A stretch of DNA of 12,252 nt from Bacteroidaceae bacterium (GTDB taxonomy: Bacteria > Bacteroidota > Bacteroidia > Bacteroidales > Bacteroidaceae), in contig CABIXF010000071.1 in assembly GCA_902362595.1 (NCBI GenBank), forward strand, positions 1 through 12,252, in the 5' to 3' direction. Below, piece by piece: positions 6,338-12,252 of this stretch. Below the pieces are notes generated by a model. It ran no database searches. It was not told the DNA's origin and saw nothing but the letters and a program-made list of their open reading frames with translations. How positions within the stretch are numbered: position 1 is the stretch's first letter; every line of letters starts with the position of its first letter. Made by a program: the position numbers and the translations under genes.

Positions 6338-6428
6338 TTTTGTAGTTGTTTTTATGTTTTACAACACAAAAGTACGCATTGTTTATTACATAATATGTTG
6401 TATAGCATATAATTTTCATGAAAGGCCT
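6303..6428. repeat. 15-bp inverted repeat flanking the small-ORF promoter
   Basis: AGGCCTTTAATGAAA (6303-6317) and TTTCATGAAAGGCCT (6414-6428) are inverted copies matching at 14 of 15 bases and enclose 96 bases. The enclosed DNA includes the minus-strand -7 box, and one arm lies inside the small ORF. Size and layout recall invertible promoter segments of Bacteroidales, but no recombinase gene is nearby, so inversion is only a possibility. The rest of the 5992-6550 gap holds no other gene I can support. Confidence 0.5.
6367..6374 (-). promoter_or_regulatory. Minus-strand -7 box before the small ORF
   Basis: Read on the minus strand this is TACTTTTG, a perfect match to the Bacteroidota -7 consensus TAnnTTTG. 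No TTTG is present 19-20 bp upstream, so the -33 half is missing or degenerate. Initiation would be expected near 6360, giving a leader of about 23 bases before the small ORF. Confidence 0.4.
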
Positions 6429-6507
6429 TAATACTTGATATATGTCAACCAGATGGTAGAAGCTGAATGACTTTTTCTTTTCTGTCGTTATTTGAAAATA
6501 AAAATAG

Positions 6508-6515
6508 TATCTTTG
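6508..6515 (+). promoter_or_regulatory. -7 box upstream of the protease-like gene
   Basis: TATCTTTG matches TAnnTTTG exactly, 35 bases before the ATG at 6551. The nearest TTTG (6491-6494) is 13 bp upstream, shorter than the usual 19-20, so the -33 half is doubtful. A second -7-like TACTTTTG is at 6524-6531. Confidence 0.45.
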
Positions 6516-6550
6516 GCAGACCGTACTTTTGAAAGAAAAAGAATGAGAAT

Positions 6551-7495
6551 ATGAGAAAAATGTCTTTGCTGAGTGTATGCTTTTTCTGTTTGCTGAGCCT
6601 GTCGGCTTGGGCAGAAGTAATTCCGGTCGACACGATACCTTTCGAACTGGGTGCCGACAACCGCTTGTATGTGACAGTCTATATCAACGGGCAGGACGAC
6701 CGTCCCTTGCGCTTCCTGCTGGATACGGGAGCGACGGACGTGGTGCTCAATTCCAATTCGCCGCGCACCGAAGGGCTGGCTGCCTTTACGGAAAGTGTGG
6801 AGAACCAGGGTGCCAATTCGGTGGAGACCATTTCTTCCACAGCCCCCTCTCAGGTGGTGAGGATGGGCAGCCGGGCCATTTCCGGCTTGGAACTGATAGC
6901 TATTCCTTATCCGCCCGATGCCTGGGACGGCGTGCTGGGACTGTCTTACCTGAGGAACTTTGATGTCCGTATCGATTATCGGCGGAAATCCATCTTCCTG
7001 TATGAATTGGGCAACGGGCAGAAGGCAGCATCGGACAAGGCTGTCAGGCTGAAGATGGACTATCGTCTTGGAGTGCCGGTCGTTCCGGTCGGCGTGCGTG
7101 TCGGTGGAGTGGATTATCAGGTATCGGTAGAGGTAGACACGGGTTCCGACCGTGTGTTCGACCTCAATACACCTTTCGTCCGTCGCAACGGCCTGCTGGG
7201 CACGCAGAAACCATTTGCCATCTCGCGCATAGACGGTACGGTGAAGGAGGGCGGTGAACTGCAGAACGTGTACTTCGATTGGGTGACACTGGGAGATGCC
7301 CTGACTTTGCCCCGCATACCCGGTGCTTTTTCTACAGTGACGGAAGGGGTGCAGGCCAGTGAGGCGATGGACGGCGTGTTAGGCAACAATTTCCTGCAAC
7401 GCTTCAACCAGCTTTATGACTTCAAGAACAACTTCCTTTATTTGGAGGTGAACGACCGACTTTATACTCCTTTCTATGACTTTTTGGTTCGTTGA
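6551..7495 (+). CDS. Secreted retropepsin-like aspartic protease with two DTG motifs
   Basis: The 314-residue protein has a signal peptide (hydrophobic residues 5-20, likely cleavage after AWA at 21) and two similar halves of the clan AA aspartic-protease fold. The first half has LRFLLDTGATDVVLN (Asp58) with hydrophobic-Gly partner DGVLGLSYL (126-134). The second has VSVEVDTGSDRVFDL (Asp196) with DGVLGNNFLQRF (274-285). Each half therefore has its own DTG and its own psi-loop glycine, so a single chain could supply both catalytic aspartates, as pepsin does, while most bacterial relatives rely on dimers. It is expected in the periplasm or at the cell surface; substrate unknown. It appears monocistronic and converges on the operon to the right, with only 6 bases between the stop codons and no obvious hairpin. 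Confidence 0.82.
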   Translation: MRKMSLLSVCFFCLLSLSAWAEVIPVDTIPFELGADNRLYVTVYINGQDDRPLRFLLDTGATDVVLNSNSPRTEGLAAFTESVENQGANSVETISSTAPSQVVRMGSRAISGLELIAIPYPPDAWDGVLGLSYLRNFDVRIDYRRKSIFLYELGNGQKAASDKAVRLKMDYRLGVPVVPVGVRVGGVDYQVSVEVDTGSDRVFDLNTPFVRRNGLLGTQKPFAISRIDGTVKEGGELQNVYFDWVTLGDALTLPRIPGAFSTVTEGVQASEAMDGVLGNNFLQRFNQLYDFKNNFLYLEVNDRLYTPFYDFLVR

Positions 7496-7501
7496 ACAGT
7501 C

Positions 7502-8551
7502 TCAACCCGAATGGTGCGTATTATAAACCCTTTCCAGCAGCTGATTGCCCAACAAGGGGCGATAGTGTCCTGATTCATAATAGTTGTGGTAATCTTCTGT
7601 AAATTCATTGATGCCACTGAAATCATATACATTTTCTTTTCCGAAAATGCCTTGCAAGATTTTTCTGTCATCCGGGTGCAGTTCTTTCTGGTTATAATCC
7701 GGACTGATGATGACACGTACTGAAGTGTGATGACGACGCAGGACTTCCCTGATTTCCTCCAATATCCTCCGTTGCTTTTGAAATATGGCAGTTTCAGCTA
7801 TAGTGACCGTACCAACTCGCTCAGGAAACTCCTTTTTACGGTTTTCCCAGTATGCCTCACCTTCCTGCTCAATCATCTTCTCGCGTGGATTGAACGCATC
7901 GTTGTTCTTCGAATCGCGTATCCTTCCATAAGGGTTCATTCGCTTCATCCCTGGTTCCACACGTCCTGTGATTCTATATTTCAGATAGGGGAACAAAAAG
8001 TCTGGCATTGCGAATGCCTGTATGAATTCCATCTGCACAACAAACGGATTACAGCCCGATATAGCAGCCGGAAGTATATGGCTGGGACCTGTCAGGAGTT
8101 CAGAATGTGAAAGGGAAGTCCGGTCCAGAACCAGCAGCACATTCTTGATTTCTGCACTTTCACTCTCAAGGGCATGAAGCTTGAGGATAATCGCTTTCAT
8201 ACTTTCCGCATTACCGAAAAGGCGGATGGCACGGTCGCCGGGGGCAAGGTATTTTTCCCATTCTCCGCATCGGAAGGCCATAGTACAAGAATTACCCAAG
8301 ATAAAAGAATTGAAATGCACGCTGTCCTTATGGTTCCGGTATATTTGCCACCCTACATGCTGTTCGTTCAACATGACGTCTGAATCATACAGGTCGTATT
8401 TGCGGAGGACCATAAAAGGATCGTCATACACGTAAAGGGCCATCAAAGCCCAGAATGGGAGGGCAAACCACAGCGACTTTCGGACGAGACGCAGGAAAGC
8501 AGCGCGTTTACGGATGGGTGCGTCCGTAATAGTTTCCGGTATTTTTTCCAT
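7502..8551 (-). CDS. SGNH/DltD-like membrane-anchored acyl transferase
   Basis: The preferred start (MEKIPETITD, ATG at 8551-8549) overlaps the upstream MBOAT stop as TGATG, giving 349 residues. A longer frame reading into the MBOAT gene is unlikely to be used. After a basic N-terminus one transmembrane helix (about 26-41, SLWFALPFWALMALYV) anchors a large extracytoplasmic domain. SGNH-type blocks are visible: FILGNSCTMAF with candidate nucleophile Ser88, LFGNAES with Asn114, and NYYESGHYRPLLGNQLLERVY near the C-terminus with candidate catalytic His329. This layout matches DltD and alginate AlgJ/AlgX-type transferases. It is the last gene of the operon after the adenylating enzyme, carrier protein and MBOAT, the position expected for the enzyme that takes the acyl group from the MBOAT shuttle and places it on an envelope polymer. 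The acceptor is unknown. Sequence identity to true DltD appears low. Confidence 0.68.
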   Translation of the reverse strand: MEKIPETITDAPIRKRAAFLRLVRKSLWFALPFWALMALYVYDDPFMVLRKYDLYDSDVMLNEQHVGWQIYRNHKDSVHFNSFILGNSCTMAFRCGEWEKYLAPGDRAIRLFGNAESMKAIILKLHALESESAEIKNVLLVLDRTSLSHSELLTGPSHILPAAISGCNPFVVQMEFIQAFAMPDFLFPYLKYRITGRVEPGMKRMNPYGRIRDSKNNDAFNPREKMIEQEGEAYWENRKKEFPERVGTVTIAETAIFQKQRRILEEIREVLRRHHTSVRVIISPDYNQKELHPDDRKILQGIFGKENVYDFSGINEFTEDYHNYYESGHYRPLLGNQLLERVYNTHHSG

Positions 8552-9945
8552 CAGAATTGCAGATATATGAAGTTTTCCGTGCCGAACTTGCCATAAGCGA
8601 ACACGGCAAACACAATTAAATAATACACGGTCCAACGGACGAAGGCTGGCTGGTTCTCTAAACGCAGGTGCAAGTCGCCTTTGGACATAAAAAAGTCATA
8701 AAGCAGTATCAGCAACCAGGCACTGCCAGCTACGATGCAGATGTGGTCGGACATGCCGATATTGATTTCTTTCCAGCTCGCATGGGGCTGAAAAGAGATG
8801 TTCCGCAGGAAATAGAACGCGTCTGAAACAGACTGTGCCTTGAAGAACACCAGCGATACGGCAAAAATGAGGTAGGTGCGGACAACCGAAAGCGTGGCGA
8901 ACAGCCGTTCTCCGATACGTTTCCTTACCTTGTTCTGTATTTTTTCGGTCCTCAGTTCCCACACAATCACAAGCCCCTGAATGAATCCATAGACGGCAAA
9001 TGTCCATCCCGCACCGTGCCATATACCCAACGCAATGAAGGTCACCATGAGGCTTGCCGTCACACCTCCTTGTCCCCAACGGCGAGTGAACGATGACAAA
9101 GGAAGAAAAAGGTAATCCCGCACCCAGGAGGAAAGGGAGATATGCCAGCGGCGCCAGAACTCAGCCGTGGTCTGGGCGGCAAAGGGATGCGCGAAGTTGG
9201 GTGACAGTTTCAATCCAAACAACATGCCTGTTCCAATCGCCATGTCCGTGTAGCCGGAGAAGTCGGCATACAGTTCGATGGGATAAAGCAAGCAAGCCAT
9301 AAGCAGTTGTACACCTGAGGCGGTGTGCATCGAATGGAATACTCCGTCAATATAGGGTGCTATATGGTCGGCAAGCACCAGCTTCTTCACCAATCCCACC
9401 ACAATCAGCTTCAGGCCGTAGGTCATCATGGAATAGGAGGCAGGAGAGAGTCTTCGGACTTGCGGAAGCAAATCGGCAGACCGTTCAATGGGACCCGACA
9501 GGAACTTCATGAACAGGAGCATATAAAGCAGGAAATCCATCAGACTCCGCTCCGCCTTTTCCTCCTCCCAATAGACTTCCGTCAAGTAGCCGATGGCCTG
9601 AAAGGTGTAGAACGACATGCCCAACGGGAAAACAATGCCGGAGTTTCCGGTCAACTGGTGGGCATAGCGGAACCCAATCCAGTAGAGGACGAGACAGGAG
9701 ATACTGCTCCAGTAAATCAAGCGGGAGCCCCTTCCTTTTTCACAGGCCCGCTCAATCCGTATCGCCGCACCGTAGGTGAAAAGACTTACGACCAGTGCCG
9801 TGACAAGAAATGCGAGATTGAAGTAGCCGATGAAAACCCCACTGGCCGCCAGTAGAATCCGCTTCCGCCCTTTTTCACTGACAAAATGGTATAAGGTGAA
9901 ACAGAGCAGAAGCAGCAGGACAAATTCAAGGGAAATGAATGACAT
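8551..9945 (-). CDS. MBOAT acyltransferase (DltB-like) with C-terminal FxYxxF shuttle motif
   Basis: The 464-residue polytopic protein is a membrane-bound O-acyltransferase of the DltB/AlgI/PatA group. Signatures in order are FPLGMSFYTFQAIGYLTEVY (106-125), FMKFLSGPIERSADLLPQ (145-162), YADFSGYTDMAIG, NFAHPFAAQTTAEFWRRWHISLSSW with His268, and IALGIWHGAGWTF with His310, the near-invariant active-site His. The last six residues are FIYLQF (459-464). They fit the FxYxxF acyl-shuttle hexapeptide that in Gram-positive Dlt systems sits on DltX and in other systems is fused to the MBOAT. Tyr461 would then receive the acyl group from the carrier protein and pass it to the SGNH partner outside the membrane. 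It starts 13 bases after the carrier gene behind a strong AAGGAGG and overlaps the next gene by one base. Confidence 0.88.
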   Translation of the reverse strand: MSFISLEFVLLLLLCFTLYHFVSEKGRKRILLAASGVFIGYFNLAFLVTALVVSLFTYGAAIRIERACEKGRGSRLIYWSSISCLVLYWIGFRYAHQLTGNSGIVFPLGMSFYTFQAIGYLTEVYWEEEKAERSLMDFLLYMLLFMKFLSGPIERSADLLPQVRRLSPASYSMMTYGLKLIVVGLVKKLVLADHIAPYIDGVFHSMHTASGVQLLMACLLYPIELYADFSGYTDMAIGTGMLFGLKLSPNFAHPFAAQTTAEFWRRWHISLSSWVRDYLFLPLSSFTRRWGQGGVTASLMVTFIALGIWHGAGWTFAVYGFIQGLVIVWELRTEKIQNKVRKRIGERLFATLSVVRTYLIFAVSLVFFKAQSVSDAFYFLRNISFQPHASWKEINIGMSDHICIVAGSAWLLILLYDFFMSKGDLHLRLENQPAFVRWTVYYLIVFAVFAYGKFGTENFIYLQF

Positions 9946-9953
9946 CGCTTTTC

Positions 9954-9960
9954 CCTCCTT
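9954..9960 (-). promoter_or_regulatory. Strong Shine-Dalgarno site for the MBOAT gene
   Basis: On the minus strand AAGGAGG lies 8 bases before the MBOAT ATG and overlaps the carrier-protein stop (TAAGGAGG). Other genes in the window show weak or no such site, which is usual for Bacteroidales. The site fixes the MBOAT start and suggests translation coupled to the carrier gene. Confidence 0.6.
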
Positions 9961-10201
9961 ATTTGGCCTTATTCAGGATAGTCTGACACAGATCGCCTAC
10001 GTTTTTCAATTTCACGATCTCACGAAACGTGAAACGCACCCCGAACTTCTTCTCAATCTCGGTGAGCAGTACCATATTGGTCAGCGAATCCCATCCCTCC
10101 ACGTCGTGGGCCGTAGTGCTTTCGGTCAATGTGATGTTGTCTCTCTTCAATACTTTTCTGAATATTCCGTTCAGGGTTTCCAATAATTCTTTCGTTTCCA
10201 T
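9959..10201 (-). CDS. Acyl/aminoacyl carrier protein (DltC-like)
   Basis: This 80-residue acidic protein has the four-helix carrier fold. The attachment motif GWDSLTNMVLLTEIEKKFGV has Ser39 as the predicted 4'-phosphopantetheine site, followed by FTFREIVKLKNVGDLCQTI. It lies between the adenylating enzyme (19-base gap) and the MBOAT (13-base gap), so it is probably loaded by the former and donates to the latter, as DltC does. It looks distinct from a housekeeping fatty-acid ACP, which usually carries a more acidic DSLDxVEL motif and lies in a fab operon. A phosphopantetheinyl transferase must act in trans. Confidence 0.85.
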   Translation of the reverse strand: METKELLETLNGIFRKVLKRDNITLTESTTAHDVEGWDSLTNMVLLTEIEKKFGVRFTFREIVKLKNVGDLCQTILNKAK

Positions 10202-10220
10202 ATACTTGATTGTTTTTGAG

Positions 10221-11717
10221 TTATTGCGTGATGAATTTTAATAGTTGCTTCCGGTCAGTTTTGTTGCTGTTGTTTTGTGGAAAACAAGGGATGAAGTGGA
10301 TGTGCCGGGGGCACATATAAGACGGCAGACGGCTTTGCAGGTACTGTCCCAGGCGTTCCGTATCTTCCGTCTCCCGCTCTACGGTCAGGTGCAGTTCACA
10401 ACTTCCGTCAGAGGTATAAACCGGCAACACTACCGCGTTACAGCTATGTCGGTAGAACGCCTTGACGTGGTATTCAATCTCGCCCAATTCTATTCTGAAG
10501 CCTTGTATCTTTACCTGTGTGTCTTTGCGGCCACAATAAACGATGTCTCCGTCCGTATCTGCCCGGCAGAGATCGCCGGTCCGGTAATAAAGCTTTCCGG
10601 AAGAATCCGTCACAAAACATTCCGCCGTCTTTTCGGGAGCACCCCAATACCCGCTCATGAGTTGAGGTCCGGAAATCCACAGTTCACCCGTCTCTCCGGT
10701 CGGAAGGGGTTTGCCCGAAGGGGAGGCAATCAGATAGTCCATCCCCTGAAAAGGTTTCCCGATTGCCGCCATGCCGTTATGGTGTTTGGCCCCTTCTGCC
10801 GGGATGACATACGACGTGCAGTAGATGGTCGCTTCGGTCGATCCGTACAGGTTGATGACCGTGGCGTTGGGTATGCAAGGACGAAATTCGTGGAGTAGAT
10901 TCACGTCGGTGGCCTCCGCGGTGACGACGAGATAGCGCAAGTCTGGGAAACAGATTTCCCCGAAATAAGGACGTGACAACCGAAGCACGGAAGGGGCTAC
11001 AGCCGCAAACGTAAGCCGATGGCGTTCCATGATATCCAGTACGTTCAGGTATTTCATTCCCTGCTGCGGAACGGGATAGACACACGCACCGAGGGTGAGG
11101 GGATAAAGAAACGACACGACAGAGACATCGAATGTCAGTTCGAACATCTGAAGCATACGGTCGTTTTCATCCAGTTGCCATCCTAAAGCACGATAGGCCC
11201 GGTAGAACGCATTCAGGTTCTTCCGGGAGATGGGGACCCCTTTGGGTTCGCCCGTACTTCCGGACGTGAAGATGATGTAAGCCGGTACGTCGGAATCCAC
11301 CTCCTCGATGCCGGACGGCAAAGCAAGCCGATGAGAGGGGAGAGATACCCGTATGGCCCTGATGTCAGCGGGAAGCATGTCGCCATTTTCCCCACTGTAG
11401 AGCCACAGGCCGATGCCGGATTGCCGGGCTATCCGAGCGTTGCGCTCTGCCGGATAATCGGGATGTAACATGACGTAGGTTTTCCCGGAAAGCAGCACAC
11501 CCAAAATGGAGGCGTAGGTTTCCATACGGTTTTCGGCCGCGATGCCCACCGTGTCTCCATGGAGATTTTTCAGCGTTTCACAAATACTTCCTGCCAGTCC
11601 GAACAATTCCTGATAGGTATAGGTCCGGTCGTCAAGGACCAGTGCCGGACGCGTGGCATAACGGTTCGATGCCTGGACCATGTCTGCCAGCATATCTGCG
11701 TCGTTTTTCTTTTCCAT
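10221..11717 (-). CDS. Adenylating enzyme (DltA-like amino-acid/carrier-protein ligase)
   Basis: This 498-residue ANL-superfamily enzyme should activate a carboxylate as an adenylate and load it on the adjacent carrier protein. Core motifs are intact: A3 YIIFTSGSTGEPKGVP (147-162), A4 region FELTFDVSVVSF with Asp197, A5 NLYGSTEAT (289-297), A7 YRTGD (378-382), A8 GRKDTQVKIQGFRIELGEIE (396-415) and the A10 lysine in NKTDRK (Lys486). Size and stand-alone organisation fit DltA rather than a multidomain peptide synthetase. Asp197 aligns with the residue that holds the substrate amino group in DltA, favouring an amino acid. The Cys of the DltA FCGE motif, linked to D-alanine choice, appears to be Thr266 (VVTAE). 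The substrate may therefore differ. First gene of the operon. Confidence 0.83.
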   Translation of the reverse strand: MEKKNDADMLADMVQASNRYATRPALVLDDRTYTYQELFGLAGSICETLKNLHGDTVGIAAENRMETYASILGVLLSGKTYVMLHPDYPAERNARIARQSGIGLWLYSGENGDMLPADIRAIRVSLPSHRLALPSGIEEVDSDVPAYIIFTSGSTGEPKGVPISRKNLNAFYRAYRALGWQLDENDRMLQMFELTFDVSVVSFLYPLTLGACVYPVPQQGMKYLNVLDIMERHRLTFAAVAPSVLRLSRPYFGEICFPDLRYLVVTAEATDVNLLHEFRPCIPNATVINLYGSTEATIYCTSYVIPAEGAKHHNGMAAIGKPFQGMDYLIASPSGKPLPTGETGELWISGPQLMSGYWGAPEKTAECFVTDSSGKLYYRTGDLCRADTDGDIVYCGRKDTQVKIQGFRIELGEIEYHVKAFYRHSCNAVVLPVYTSDGSCELHLTVERETEDTERLGQYLQSRLPSYMCPRHIHFIPCFPQNNSNKTDRKQLLKFITQ

Positions 11718-11982
11718 ATTACGTAATTATAGTCTAGTCTATTATGTCTGCTTGCCTTTATTTGTTTATTTGTATAACGGAGATTGGTGCAAATCCCCCT
11801 ATTCCAGGAATGTGAATATTGGTTAAATGTAAGTATGTGATAGATAATAGTTATACTGATTTGTATGCGGACAGCGTTCTGAGAGGGAAAAATATACGTG
11901 ATTTATTACAAGAAGAATGACTGCTCTGTAGTGTTTCCGGAAAATGCTTCGTCGAATTGTGCCACATGAGGAAATGTTTTTT
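11718..11982. other. Leader region of the Dlt-like operon, no gene seen
   Basis: This AT-rich stretch must contain the minus-strand promoter of the Dlt-like operon, yet I find no perfect TAnnTTTG on that strand. A TTTG-like element near 11790 is not followed by a matching -7 box at the usual distance. No ORF, tRNA or convincing hairpin was recognised. Confidence 0.4.
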
Positions 11983-12070
11983 ATGTTTTCCATTCGAGAA
12001 CCGTATGTTTTCCATCCGTGAAACGTACGTTTCTCAAGGCGGAAACATACGTTTTCCGTGTGGGAAACAT
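11983..12070. repeat. Four tandem 22-bp palindromic repeats
   Basis: Units start at 11983, 12005, 12027 and 12049, each exactly 22 bp. The pattern is AYGTTTTCC, a variable centre of about five bases, then GGAAACRT. Unit 3 is the most diverged. Each unit is an imperfect palindrome, and the junctions (GAAACATACGTTTTCC type) are palindromic as well. A degenerate fifth unit may precede at about 11956-11977. There are no unique spacers, so this is not a CRISPR array. It resembles an intergenic palindromic repeat or a multi-site protein-binding array. Confidence 0.75.
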
Positions 12071-12136
12071 AGAAATTTCAAGCCCAAATGGGTATTTATG
12101 CTTAGGCGTTTTTGAGTCTACATAAAAGGAGGAAAT

Positions 12137-12170
12137 AGAGGCCGTCTCAAAATGAATTGAGATGGCCTCT
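12137..12170. terminator. Long 14-bp hairpin, gene or insertion-sequence end
   Basis: AGAGGCCGTCTCAA (12137-12150) and TTGAGATGGCCTCT (12157-12170) pair over 14 positions with one G-T mismatch and a 6-base loop. There is no long T-tract. The GAGGCCGTCTCAAAA type of sequence is reminiscent of the ends of some Bacteroidales insertion sequences (from memory, not checked). The following 82 bases on the minus strand might be the 3' end of a gene reaching in from beyond the window (stop near 12180), with a run of eight T at 12217-12210. This cannot be decided here. Confidence 0.5.
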
Positions 12171-12252
12171 GCCGTTTCATATCAGATTGAAGTCGTTTGG
12201 ATTTTCCTCAAAAAAAAGGAGTTTCCAGGTTTCCTCTTTCAAATTTCATCAT

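Noticed and set aside
8552..8635. 28-residue N-terminal extension of the SGNH protein
   Set aside because: It lies within the end of the MBOAT gene; the later ATG overlapping the MBOAT stop as TGATG is the natural coupled start.
11983..12070. CRISPR array
   Set aside because: Repeat units are contiguous with no unique spacers, they are only 22 bp, and no cas genes are present.

Overview
The window looks like a chromosomal segment of a Bacteroidales bacterium (Bacteroides, Phocaeicola, Parabacteroides or a close relative). The evidence is promoters with the Bacteroidota -7 box TAnnTTTG, mostly weak Shine-Dalgarno sites, AT-rich spacers between moderately GC-rich genes, and protein families typical of that order. 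All calls come from reading motifs and translations by eye; no database search was possible.

Left part (1-2909) is a run of broken genes. A TonB-dependent outer-membrane receptor has no N-terminal plug, an in-frame TAG at 190-192 and a frameshift near 615. A CbiK-type chelatase lipoprotein follows and is cut by TAG at 2351-2353, although its C-terminus is still readable to 2530. Next is an arsR remnant (2747-2909) that keeps the two ends of the repressor but has lost the DNA-binding middle.

Centre-left (2932-6218) is an intact arsenic/organoarsenical module on the + strand. It holds an ArsF-like thioredoxin-fold lipoprotein, an ArsG/CcdA-like permease, a small CxxC redox protein, an ArsP-type permease and a thioredoxin-coupled arsenate reductase (ArsC). 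Three copies of a 16-bp near-palindrome, TTCGTAwTTwwrCGAA, sit before arsR, before arsF and before arsP. They are probably the operators of the now-deleted ArsR. A hairpin after the small redox gene and a bidirectional hairpin after arsC divide and end the module.

The 5992-6550 gap carries a possible small minus-strand transcription unit: a -7 box, a 25-codon ORF and a strong terminator. It also carries a 15-bp inverted repeat and the promoter of the next gene. The gene at 6551-7495 is a secreted aspartic-protease-like protein with two DTG motifs.

Right part (11717 down to 7502) is a tight four-gene minus-strand operon resembling Gram-positive dltABCD, in the order adenylating enzyme, carrier protein, MBOAT acyltransferase, SGNH/DltD-like transferase. 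The MBOAT ends in FIYLQF, which fits the FxYxxF 'acyl-shuttle' hexapeptide described for Dlt-type pathways. The operon therefore has every part needed to activate a small acyl group (probably an amino acid), move it across the inner membrane via a tyrosine ester and attach it to an envelope polymer. The Cys typical of D-alanine-specific DltA appears to be Thr here, so the cargo may not be D-alanine. This is the most interesting system in the window.

The right edge (11718-12252) has no confident gene. It holds an array of four 22-bp palindromic repeats and a long hairpin resembling the end of a neighbouring gene or insertion sequence.
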